A program made the position numbers and the translations under genes. This document shows, piece after piece, positions 8,625-16,147 of a stretch of DNA of 64,000 nucleotides; the first letter of the stretch is position 1, and each line of letters begins with the position of its first letter. The stretch is from Bradyrhizobium cenepequi (GTDB lineage: Bacteria > Pseudomonadota > Alphaproteobacteria > Rhizobiales > Xanthobacteraceae): the NCBI RefSeq assembly GCF_020329485.1, contig NZ_JAGKJI010000016.1, positions 84,572 to 148,571 on the forward strand, read 5' to 3'. The notes under the pieces are model-generated. The model ran no database searches. It was not told the DNA's origin and saw nothing but the letters and a program-made list of their open reading frames with translations.

Positions 8625-8747
8625 GTCGTCCCGGGCTTGCCCCGGGACCCATAACCACAGGCGTTCGTGGTTATGCCCGGCTGGGGCTCCAGCCCAATTT
8701 CAAGACCACGGTCAGTGGTTATGGGTCTCCTCGTTCGCGGGGACGAC
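8625..8747. repeat. Palindromic repeat, GTCGTCCCGGG...GGACGAC family
   Basis: Begins GTCGTCCCGGGCTTGCCCCGGGAC and ends CGCGGGGACGAC, with an ACCCATAACCAC / GTGGTTATGGGT inner inverted pair. Lies between the thiolase stop and the next ligase start. A relative is at 25751-25872. Confidence 0.75.
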
Positions 8748-8770
8748 AGAAAATCCCCAAGGAAACGCCT

Positions 8771-10312
8771 GTGACCCACCCCTCGCTTCACGCGCGCACG
8801 CATCCGGAAAAGATCGCCTACCAGATGGCCGGCACTGGTAAGGCGATCACCTATCGCGAGCTCGACGAGCTCTCGAACCAGGGCGCGCATCTCTTCCGTT
8901 CGCTCGGACTGAAGGCCGGCGACCATATCGCCTTCCTGATGGAGAACCGGCTCGCCTTCATGGAGATCTGCTGGGCGGCGCAGCGCGCAGGCCTCTATTA
9001 CACCGCGATCAGCCGCTACCTGAAGCAGGACGAGATCGCCTACATCATCAAGGATTGCGGCGCCAAGGTCTTCATCACCTCGCCGAAATGCGCCGAGCAG
9101 GTGGCCGGCCTCGTCAAGGGCGAGCCGGGCGAACCACTGTGGTTCATGATGGACGAGCCGCTGCCGGGCTTCCGCTCCTTCGACAAGGAAGCGATCTTAC
9201 AGCCGACCACGCCGATCGCGGACGAGATCGCAGGCTACGACATGCTGTATTCCTCCGGCACCACCGGCCGGCCCAAGGGCATCAAGAAACAGTTCGAAGG
9301 CAACCCAATCGACGTGCCGAACCCGTTCCTGCGCGTGCTGTGCGCCGATATGTGCGGCATGAACGCGGACACCATCTATCTGTCGCCGGCGCCGCTCTAT
9401 CACGCGGCTCCCTTGCGCTTCAACATGATGGCGATCGTGCTCGGCGGCACCTCCATCATCATGGAATCCTTCGACGCAGAGGAATTCCTGAAGCTCGTCG
9501 AGAAGCACAAGGTGACGCAGTCGCAGCTGGTACCGACCATGTTCGTGCGCATGCTGAAGCTGCCCGACGACGTGCGCTCGCGCTACGGCGTCTCCTCGCT
9601 GAAGGGCGCGATCCATGCAGCCGCGCCCTGCCCGGTCGACGTCAAGGCGCAGATGATCGAATGGTGGGGGCCGATCCTGATCGAGTATTACGCGGGCTCG
9701 GAGGGCAATGGCGTCACGGTGTCGACCTCGCAGCAATGGCTGGAGCACCGCGGCACAGTCGGCCGCGCTGTCGTCGGCAAGGTGAAGATCCTCGACGAGA
9801 ACGACGAGGAGCTGCCGCCGGGCGAGATCGGCACGGTCTATTTCGCCGATGCGCCCGCGTTCACGTATCACAACGATCCGGAGAAGACGAAACGCGCCTA
9901 CAACACGAAGGGTTGGTCGACGCTCGGCGATGTCGGCTATCTCGACAAGGACGGCTTCCTCTATCTCACTGACCGCAAGAGCTACATGATCATCTCCGGC
10001 GGCGTGAACATCTATCCGCAGGAGGCCGAGGATGTGCTGATCACGCATCCTGATGTCTCCGATGTCGCGGTGTTCGGCGTGCCGAACGAGGAGATGGGCG
10101 AAGAGGTCAAGGCAGTAGTTCAGCCACACGACATGGCGAAGGCCGGCAAGGAGCTCGAGGCCGAACTGATCGCCTTCTGCAAGTCGCGGCTGTCTGCGAT
10201 CAAATGCCCGCGCTCGATCGATTTCGAAGCCGAGCTGCCGCGCACGCCGACAGGCAAGCTGGTGAAGCGCCACCTGCGCGACCGCTATTGGCCAAAGACG
10301 GCGAAGGTGTGA
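8771..10312 (+). CDS. Acyl-CoA synthetase (AMP-binding), 513 aa
   Basis: ANL-superfamily CoA ligase distinct from the feruloyl-CoA-synthase-like one at 2862. ATP-binding motif YSSGTTGRPKG is at 160-170; the C-terminal hinge (LTDRKSYMIISGGVNIYPQE) and catalytic Lys region (RTPTGKLVKRHLRDRYW) are present, so the enzyme looks intact. Start is GTG at 8771, with AAGGAAA six bases upstream; no suitable ATG exists nearby. It follows the thiolase in a plus-strand unit. Long- or medium-chain or aromatic acids are all possible substrates. Confidence 0.88.
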   Translation: MTHPSLHARTHPEKIAYQMAGTGKAITYRELDELSNQGAHLFRSLGLKAGDHIAFLMENRLAFMEICWAAQRAGLYYTAISRYLKQDEIAYIIKDCGAKVFITSPKCAEQVAGLVKGEPGEPLWFMMDEPLPGFRSFDKEAILQPTTPIADEIAGYDMLYSSGTTGRPKGIKKQFEGNPIDVPNPFLRVLCADMCGMNADTIYLSPAPLYHAAPLRFNMMAIVLGGTSIIMESFDAEEFLKLVEKHKVTQSQLVPTMFVRMLKLPDDVRSRYGVSSLKGAIHAAAPCPVDVKAQMIEWWGPILIEYYAGSEGNGVTVSTSQQWLEHRGTVGRAVVGKVKILDENDEELPPGEIGTVYFADAPAFTYHNDPEKTKRAYNTKGWSTLGDVGYLDKDGFLYLTDRKSYMIISGGVNIYPQEAEDVLITHPDVSDVAVFGVPNEEMGEEVKAVVQPHDMAKAGKELEAELIAFCKSRLSAIKCPRSIDFEAELPRTPTGKLVKRHLRDRYWPKTAKV

Positions 10313-10322
10313 GAGCGCAGTT

Positions 10323-10404
10323 GTAAGGTGGGCAAAGCGAAGCGTGCCCACCATCCACGTTCGGTGCAAAAAAAGGTGGGCACGCTTCGCTTTGCCCACC
10401 TTAC
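10323..10404. repeat. Inverted repeat, AAGGTGGGCAAAGCGAAGCG family
   Basis: Near-perfect inverted repeat with arms GTAAGGTGGGCAAAGCGAAG and CTTCGCTTTGCCCACCTTAC around a short A-rich centre. Other copies: 38879-38958 and 57770-57889. It could act as a transcription-attenuating hairpin after the ligase gene. Confidence 0.8.
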
Positions 10405-10486
10405 GGCGAAGCTTTTCCATCATGCACAGGCTTGTCCCGGGCATCCACGTCTTTACAGTTGCGCGCAATAACAACGTGGAAACGCC

Positions 10487-11674
10487 ATGACTCTCCCCGA
10501 CATTCCGCTGCCCGCCGGCATCCGCTCCCGCTACGTCGACGACATCAACGGCTTGCGCATGCATGTGCTCGAGGCTGGCTTCGAAACCGAAGGTCGGCCC
10601 TGTCTCCTGCTGCTGCACGGCTTTCCCGAACTGGCGTTCTCCTGGCGCAAGGTGATGCCGGCGCTGGCTGAGGCCGGATATCACGTGATTGCGCCGGACC
10701 AGCGCGGCTATGGGCGCACCACCGGCTGGGACCCGAGCTACAACGGCGACCTCGCCTCGTTCCGTCTTCCCAATCTCGTGCGCGATGCGCTGGGGCTGGT
10801 GTCTGCGTTCGGCTACAGAAACGTCGATGCCGTGATCGGGCACGATTTCGGCTCTTCCGTCGCAGCATGGTGCGCGCTGATCCGGCCGGATGTGTTCCGG
10901 GCAGTCACCATGATGAGCGCACCATTCGGCGGTCCGCCGTCGCTGCCGTTCAACACCGCGGATGCACCGATGAAGCCGGCTGCAGAGGATCCGGTGCATC
11001 GCGAACTCGCTGCGCTGCCGCGGCCGCGCAAGCATTATCAATGGTACTACTCGACGCGCGAGGCCAATGCCGACATGCACGGCGCGCCGCAAGGCGTGCA
11101 TGATTTCCTGCACGCCTACTACCACCACAAGAGTGCGGACTGGAAAGACAACAAGCCCTATCCGCTGAAGTCCTGGTCGGCGGGCGAACTGGCGAAGCTG
11201 CCGACCTATTACATCATGGATCTCGCCGAGGGCATGGCCGCCACGGTCGCAAAGGAGATGCCGTTGGCCGCGGAGATCGCCGCCAATCAATGGCTGCCGG
11301 ACCGCGAACTTGCGTTCTATAGCGCCGAGTACGAGCGCACCGGCTTCCAGGGCGGGCTGCAATGGTACCGCTGCGGCACTTCGGGCGCCTTCGTTCCGGA
11401 GCTGCAGATCTGGTCGGGTTGCAGCATCGACGTGCCCTCCTGCTTCATCTCCGGCCGGCAGGACTGGGGCACTTACCAGCGGCCCGGCGTGTTCGAGGCG
11501 ATGCAGTCGAAGGCCTGCACCAACATGATCGGCTGTCATCTCATCGATGGCGCCGGTCATTGGGTGCAGCAAGAGCAGCCGGCGGAGGTCAGCCGGCTCC
11601 TGCTCGCATTCCTGCGCAACGCGCACGGCGGGAAGGTGATTGACGCGGTCGCCAAGGCCTCCTATCTAGTTTAG
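10487..11674 (+). CDS. Alpha/beta hydrolase, epoxide hydrolase-like, 395 aa
   Basis: Alpha/beta-hydrolase fold. HGFPE (44-48) forms the oxyanion hole, and the nucleophile position is Asp120 in IGHDFGSS, which is the epoxide-hydrolase or dehalogenase type rather than an esterase Ser. The catalytic His is H358 in DGAGHWVQQEQP. It is longer than most of the family (about 290-330), with an extended cap region between about 165 and 290. ATG 10487 has GTGGAAA upstream. Its stop codon lies inside the iron control element of the next gene. A role in the neighbouring catabolic cluster is plausible but not shown. Confidence 0.82.
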   Translation: MTLPDIPLPAGIRSRYVDDINGLRMHVLEAGFETEGRPCLLLLHGFPELAFSWRKVMPALAEAGYHVIAPDQRGYGRTTGWDPSYNGDLASFRLPNLVRDALGLVSAFGYRNVDAVIGHDFGSSVAAWCALIRPDVFRAVTMMSAPFGGPPSLPFNTADAPMKPAAEDPVHRELAALPRPRKHYQWYYSTREANADMHGAPQGVHDFLHAYYHHKSADWKDNKPYPLKSWSAGELAKLPTYYIMDLAEGMAATVAKEMPLAAEIAANQWLPDRELAFYSAEYERTGFQGGLQWYRCGTSGAFVPELQIWSGCSIDVPSCFISGRQDWGTYQRPGVFEAMQSKACTNMIGCHLIDGAGHWVQQEQPAEVSRLLLAFLRNAHGGKVIDAVAKASYLV

Positions 11675-11686
11675 AATTATTCTAAA
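11670..11686. promoter_or_regulatory. Iron control element (Irr-binding ICE box)
   Basis: TTTAGAATTATTCTAAA is a perfect 17-base palindrome that matches the TTTAGAA-N3-TTCTAAA box bound by Irr in Bradyrhizobium. It ends 18 bases before the GTG of the mbfA-type gene and overlaps the stop codon (11672-11674) of the upstream hydrolase. In B. japonicum Irr is known to repress mbfA when iron is low; the same is expected here. Confidence 0.85.
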
Positions 11687-11704
11687 CTACGAGAAGGCGG
11701 CTCC

Positions 11705-12676
11705 GTGAAGAACTTTGCCGATCTGACCGAGCGCGAAGTGCTGGCGGTCGCGATCTCCTCCGAGGAGGAGGACAGCCGCATCTACATGACCTTCGCGGAG
11801 GATCTCGCTGGACGCTATCCTGATACTGCCAAGATCTTTGAGGAGATGGCCGAGGAGGAGCGTGGCCACCGGCACCGGCTACTCGAACTCTATGAGCAGC
11901 GTTTCGGCCCCCATCTGCCGCCGATCCGCCGCGAGGACGTGAAGGGATTCTTACGCCGGCGCCCGATCTGGCTGACCAAGAACCTGCCGCTCGACACCAT
12001 CCGGAGAGAAGTCGAGACGATGGAGTTCGAGGCCGAGCGCTTCTATGCCAAGGCTGCCGAACAGGCCGAAGACGTCGGCGTGCGCCGCCTGCTCGGCGAT
12101 CTCGCCGAGGCGGAAAGGTATCACGAAAATCTCGCGGTCAAGCTCACTGGCGACATCCTGAAGCCCGACGTGCGCGCCGAGGAAGATCGGACGCGGCGGC
12201 GGATGTTCGTCTTGCAATATGTGCAGCCCGGGCTCGCCGGACTAATGGATGGCTCGGTCTCGACATTGGCGCCGCTGTTCGCCGCCGCCTTTGCCACCCA
12301 CCAGAACTGGCAGACTTTCCTGGTCGGCCTCGCCGCCTCGATCGGCGCCGGCATCAGCATGGGATTTGCCGAGGCGCTCTCCGATGACGGTTCGCTGACC
12401 GGACGCGGCTCGCCCTGGCTGCGCGGCCTCACCTGCGGATTGATGACGACGCTCGGCGGCATCGGCCACACCCTACCCTATCTCGTTCCCGATTCCTGGC
12501 CGAACGCATTCTGGATTGCGACCGCAATTGCCAGCATTATCGTGTTCTTCGAATTGTGGGCGATCGCCTTCATCCGCGCGCGCTACATGGATACGCCATT
12601 CCTGCAGGCGGTGTTCCAGATCGTGCTCGGCGGCGTAATCGTGCTCGGCGTCGGCATTCTGATCGGCGGTGCCTAA
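11705..12676 (+). CDS. mbfA: Membrane-bound ferritin-like iron exporter MbfA, 323 aa
   Basis: Fusion of an N-terminal ferritin/rubrerythrin-like di-iron domain (about 1-150) and a C-terminal VIT1-like membrane domain (about 165-323, several hydrophobic segments). The first domain shows Glu/His iron-ligand motifs around SSEEEDSRIY, MAEEERGHRH and EAERYHE. This architecture is that of MbfA of Bradyrhizobium and Agrobacterium, which exports iron from the cytoplasm and protects against iron and peroxide stress. Start GTG 11705 with GAGAAGG. The perfect ICE box just upstream says it is Irr-controlled and induced by iron. Very short distance from box to start means the promoter overlaps the end of the hydrolase gene. 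Confidence 0.92.
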   Translation: MKNFADLTEREVLAVAISSEEEDSRIYMTFAEDLAGRYPDTAKIFEEMAEEERGHRHRLLELYEQRFGPHLPPIRREDVKGFLRRRPIWLTKNLPLDTIRREVETMEFEAERFYAKAAEQAEDVGVRRLLGDLAEAERYHENLAVKLTGDILKPDVRAEEDRTRRRMFVLQYVQPGLAGLMDGSVSTLAPLFAAAFATHQNWQTFLVGLAASIGAGISMGFAEALSDDGSLTGRGSPWLRGLTCGLMTTLGGIGHTLPYLVPDSWPNAFWIATAIASIIVFFELWAIAFIRARYMDTPFLQAVFQIVLGGVIVLGVGILIGGA

Positions 12677-12797
12677 GACAAAAATCCCGATCAAGCAACA
12701 AGGCTGCATCGGCGCTACCCGAGGCATGAGTGCTTGCGAGCCTCAGGCAAAGCAAGCATCATCCACGGAGAACCGGTCGTCACAACGGGAGTCTGCG

Positions 12798-14270
12798 TTG
12801 GCCAAATCGCAATGGAGTTTCAAGACCGCGGTCGAGTTATCGGCGGCGCTCGCCGCAAAAGAAGTATCCGCGGTCGAACTGGCGCAGGATGCGATCGGCC
12901 GGATCGAGCGTCACGATGCGAAGATCAACGCGATCTGCGTGCGGGATTTCGATCGCGCGCTGGCCGCGGCGCGGGCCGCCGACGCCGCACTTGGCCGCGG
13001 CGAACAAAAGCCGTTGCTCGGCATCCCCATGACGGTGAAGGAATCCTACAACATCGCCGGCCTGCCGACGACCTGGGGCATTCCCGAACAGAAGGATTTC
13101 ACGCCGACCGAGGACGCGCTCTCGATCGCGCGGGTCAAGGATGGCGGTGCGGTGATCCTTGGCAAGACCAACGTGTCGCTCGGCCTCGGCGACTGGCAGA
13201 GCTATAACGATATCTACGGCACCACCAATAATCCTTACGACCTCGGGCGTACGCCGGGCGGCTCGTCCGGCGGATCGTCGGCCGCGCTCGCCGCCGGCTA
13301 CGGCGCGCTCTCGCTCGGCTCCGATATCGGCGGCTCCTTGCGCGTGCCAGCATTCCATTGCGGCATCTACGCGCACAAGCCGACCTACGCGCTGGCGCCG
13401 CCGCGCGGTCACACGCCGCCTCCCTTGCCGCCGCTGCCGTTCAACCGCGATCTCTCGGTGATCGGACCGATGGCGCGCAGCGCGGCCGATCTTGCCTTGC
13501 TGCTCGATACCATCGCCGGCCCCGATCCGCTTGAGGCCGGCAAGGCCTACCGGCTCGAACTGCCAGCGCCGCGCCATGCCGCGCTGAAGGATTTCCGCGT
13601 GCTGCTGATCGATACTGATCCGGTGATGCCGACGGATTCGGTGGTGCGCGGCTCGATCGAAAAGCTCGCCGCCAACCTCGCCAGGTCGGGCGTCAAGGTC
13701 GAGCGCCAAAGCAAGCTGTTGCCGGACTTCGCTGCATCGACCCGGCTCTATATGCGGATATTGATGTCGTTCCTCGCCGCTTCCTTCGCGCCCGACTTCT
13801 ATGAGGGGGCTAAGCAGGCCGCTGCGGCGCTACCGGAGAGTGATACCAGCCTCGCCGCCGAACGGCTGCGCGGCATCGCACTCAGCCATCGCGACTGGGT
13901 GATGGCCGACAGCGGCCGCACCCGGCTCCGCGCGCAATGGCGCGAGCTGTTCAAGACCTTCGACGCCGTGATCTGCCCGGTGATGCCGACGCCGGCCTAT
14001 CCGCACGACCATTCGCCCGAACAGGAGCAGCGCCGCATCGCGATCGACGGCAAGGAGTATGTCTATCTGGACCAGCTCGCCTGGCCTGGAATTGCAACGC
14101 TGCCCGGCTTACCCTCGACGGCGATCCCGACCGGCTTCGCGCCGGACGGATTGCCGATCGGCGTGCAGATCGTTGGGCCATGGCTGGAGGATCGCACGCC
14201 ACTGAAACTGGCTGAGTTGATCGAGTGGGAGTTCGGCGGCTTCGTGCCGCCGACAATGTTTGATGATTGA
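12798..14270 (+). CDS. Amidase signature family protein, 490 aa
   Basis: Amidase of the Ser-cisSer-Lys class, hydrolysing a carboxamide. Visible: the Lys in TVKESYNIAG, the Gly/Ser-rich signature GGSSGGSSAAL, and the nucleophile region LGSDIGGSLRVPAFHCG. I choose the TTG at 12798, which has GGGAG six bases upstream and gives a family-typical length. An ATG at 12726, or a start overlapping the end of mbfA, would add an Arg/Ser-rich tail of no known function. It follows mbfA on the same strand, but nothing links the functions. Substrate unknown. Confidence 0.83.
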   Translation: MAKSQWSFKTAVELSAALAAKEVSAVELAQDAIGRIERHDAKINAICVRDFDRALAAARAADAALGRGEQKPLLGIPMTVKESYNIAGLPTTWGIPEQKDFTPTEDALSIARVKDGGAVILGKTNVSLGLGDWQSYNDIYGTTNNPYDLGRTPGGSSGGSSAALAAGYGALSLGSDIGGSLRVPAFHCGIYAHKPTYALAPPRGHTPPPLPPLPFNRDLSVIGPMARSAADLALLLDTIAGPDPLEAGKAYRLELPAPRHAALKDFRVLLIDTDPVMPTDSVVRGSIEKLAANLARSGVKVERQSKLLPDFAASTRLYMRILMSFLAASFAPDFYEGAKQAAAALPESDTSLAAERLRGIALSHRDWVMADSGRTRLRAQWRELFKTFDAVICPVMPTPAYPHDHSPEQEQRRIAIDGKEYVYLDQLAWPGIATLPGLPSTAIPTGFAPDGLPIGVQIVGPWLEDRTPLKLAELIEWEFGGFVPPTMFDD

Positions 14271-14278
14271 TCGATCTC

Positions 14279-14374
14279 GTCATTCCGGGGCAGCCCGGCA
14301 GGGCTGAACCCGAAATCTTGTGCCGCATATAACCTCGAGATTCCGGGTTCGCGCTTCGCGCGCCCCGGAATGAC
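14279..14374. repeat. Palindromic repeat, GTCATTCCGGGGC...GCCCCGGAATGAC family
   Basis: Inverted ends GTCATTCCGGGGC and GCCCCGGAATGAC with inner TTCGCGCTTCGCGC-type hairpins. Copies: 22400-22503 and 58445-58551. Lies just in front of the Shine-Dalgarno site of the next gene. Confidence 0.8.
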
Positions 14375-14391
14375 ACAACGGGAGGGAATCA

Positions 14392-14745
14392 ATGACCAAC
14401 GACATCGACGAACTCACCGCGCTCAATCGCGACTATGTCGCCTCTGTGCAGAATTCCGACGTCAGGCGTTTCGATGAGATCCTGGCGCCGGAATTCTATT
14501 GCTCAAATCCCGACAAATCGCTGGTCGACCGCACCGCCTTCCTGGAGCAAACCGCGAAGCCGGTGGCGATCAGGAACCTGCAGGCGCATGACGTGAAAAT
14601 CCGCATCCTGGGCGACTTCGCCATCATCCATGCGGCGACCAGCTACACCACGCCCGACGGGCAGCAGGCGCATGGGCGATACACCGACTGCTGGGCAAAG
14701 CAGAACGGGAAGTGGCTCGCGGTATCAGCGCATGTGACGCGATGA
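14392..14745 (+). CDS. DUF4440 / SnoaL-like (NTF2-fold) protein, 117 aa
   Basis: Small single-domain protein of the NTF2-like superfamily. It has the pattern of DUF4440 members: an N-terminal helix (ELTALNRDYVASVQNSDVRR), FYCSNPDKSLVDR, a strand IRILGDFAIIHAATSYTT, and a terminal strand W-x3-NGKWLAVSAHVT. Such proteins are binding or isomerase-type folds with varied roles, and no catalytic residue can be assigned. No signal peptide, so cytoplasmic. Strong GGGAGGG site before ATG 14392. It stands alone between two repeats. Confidence 0.75.
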   Translation: MTNDIDELTALNRDYVASVQNSDVRRFDEILAPEFYCSNPDKSLVDRTAFLEQTAKPVAIRNLQAHDVKIRILGDFAIIHAATSYTTPDGQQAHGRYTDCWAKQNGKWLAVSAHVTR

Positions 14746-14754
14746 TGCGCAGCT

Positions 14755-14842
14755 GTCATTGCCGGGCTTGACCCGGCAATCCATCGCCAGCAACGACTTC
14801 TTTCTTGTGAAGATGGATGCCCGGGTCAAGCCCGGGCATGAC
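14755..14842. repeat. Palindromic repeat, GTCATTGCCGGGCTTGACCCGGCAAT family
   Basis: Starts GTCATTGCCGGGCTTGACCC and ends GGGTCAAGCCCGGGCATGAC, each half being itself a hairpin. It lies between convergent genes (14745 stop, 14857 stop) and could form a bidirectional terminator-like fold. Confidence 0.75.
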
Positions 14843-14856
14843 GGACAGAGAGCGCC

Positions 14857-15945
14857 TCAGCTATCGAATACGATCACGCTGCGGAGCGTCTTGCCGGCTT
14901 TCATGTTGGCGAAGCCGTCGTTGATCTCGGATAGTTTCAGCTTGGCTGAGATCCAGTCTTCCAGGTGCAATTTGCCGCGCATGTAGAACTCGACCAGCCG
15001 CGGCATGTCGACGCGAAAATGGTTGGAGCCCATCGACGAGCCCTGGATACGGCGCTCGCGCAGGAAATCGAAACCGTGCAGCTCGATCTTCTGGCCGAAC
15101 GGGATCATGCCGACGATGGTCGCGGTGCCGCCTGGGGCGAGCATGCCGAAGGCCTGCTCAGCGGTCTCCTTGCGGCCCAGCACTTCGAAGGAGTGATGCA
15201 CGCCGCCGCCAGTGAGCTCGCGCACCTGCTGCACCACGTCGCCATTCCTGGGATCGACGATGTCGGTCGCGCCCAGCTTGGTTGCGAGCTGCAGTTTCGC
15301 AGGATTGGTGTCGATCGCGATGATGCGGCCGGCACCCGCGATCTCGGCGCCGTTGATCGCCGCCATGCCGACGCCGCCGCAGCCGATCACCGCCACCATC
15401 TCGCCAGCCTGCACCCTCGCGGTGTTCACGACAGCGCCATAGCCGGTAATGACGCCGCAGCCGATCAGGGCGGCGAGCTCAAGCGGCATGTCCTTGCGGA
15501 TCTTCACGATCGCATTTTCATGCACCAGCATCTGCTCGGCAAAGGACGAGAGATTGAGGAACTGGTTCAGTTTCTCCGGCCTGTTCCACTGCATCCGGTT
15601 GGAAGCGCCCGGCAGCATCTTCACCGTGGTGTCGGTGCAGAGCACGGTGCGTCCGGTGGTGCAGTTGTCGCAGGTGCCGCAGAACACCGAGAGGCAGGTC
15701 ACGACGTGATCGCCGGGCTTCACATAATTCACGTCGGAGCCGACTTTCTCCACCATGCCGGCGGATTCATGCCCGAGCACCGCGGGGAGCGGATGCGGGT
15801 AGAGCCCCTCCATGAAGTGGAGATCGGAATGACAGAGGCCAGCGACGGAGGTGCGGATCAAGATTTCGCGTGGTCCGGGATTTGGCAGGCTGACGTCCTC
15901 GATCACGAGCGGCTTGTTGACTTCATGCAGGACGGCGGCCTTCAT
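14857..15945 (-). CDS. Zn-dependent alcohol dehydrogenase (class III-like MDR), 362 aa
   Basis: Medium-chain dehydrogenase oxidising an alcohol with NAD(P). Catalytic zinc ligands are Cys38 (GLCHSD) and His59/Glu60 (GHES). The structural zinc Cys cluster is Cys89, 92, 95 and 103. The Rossmann motif VIGCGGVGMAA lies near residues 186-196, followed by IAIDTN, an Asp suggesting NAD preference. ATG 15945 with AGGGGAA upstream. It stands between two repeats and is not obviously part of an operon. The layout resembles the Rxyl_3153-like/NDMA-dependent alcohol dehydrogenases, so the electron partner may not be free NAD. Confidence 0.85.
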   Translation of the reverse strand: MKAAVLHEVNKPLVIEDVSLPNPGPREILIRTSVAGLCHSDLHFMEGLYPHPLPAVLGHESAGMVEKVGSDVNYVKPGDHVVTCLSVFCGTCDNCTTGRTVLCTDTTVKMLPGASNRMQWNRPEKLNQFLNLSSFAEQMLVHENAIVKIRKDMPLELAALIGCGVITGYGAVVNTARVQAGEMVAVIGCGGVGMAAINGAEIAGAGRIIAIDTNPAKLQLATKLGATDIVDPRNGDVVQQVRELTGGGVHHSFEVLGRKETAEQAFGMLAPGGTATIVGMIPFGQKIELHGFDFLRERRIQGSSMGSNHFRVDMPRLVEFYMRGKLHLEDWISAKLKLSEINDGFANMKAGKTLRSVIVFDS

Positions 15946-16003
15946 TGGTGTTTCCCCTCTGTTGTTTATCGTTGCGTCTATCTTGTCGCGACGCCCTCTC
16001 GCC

Positions 16004-16138
16004 TCACCTCTCCCGAAGGGAGAGGTCGGAGCGCGCCAGCGATCCGGGTGAGGGGTTCCGCTCTATCGACAGACCTGAACCCCTCACCCGGGACCGCATC
16101 TTCGATGCGCTCCCGACCTCTCCCTTCGGGAGAGGTGA
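16004..16138. repeat. Palindromic repeat, CACCTCTCCC/GGGAGAGGTG family
   Basis: Two hairpins, CCTCTCCCGAAGGGAGAGG and CCTCTCCCTTCGGGAGAGG, flank a inverted GGTGAGGGGTTC/GAACCCCTCACC core. Between the alcohol dehydrogenase start and the stop of the AidB-like gene. Confidence 0.8.
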
Positions 16139-16147
16139 AGCGGCAGC

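Noticed and set aside
9197..11626. 809-codon open frame on the minus strand
   Set aside because: It lies antisense to the acyl-CoA synthetase and epoxide-hydrolase-like genes, has no recognisable domain, and its composition (His/Arg/Asp-rich) is typical of shadow frames in high-GC DNA.
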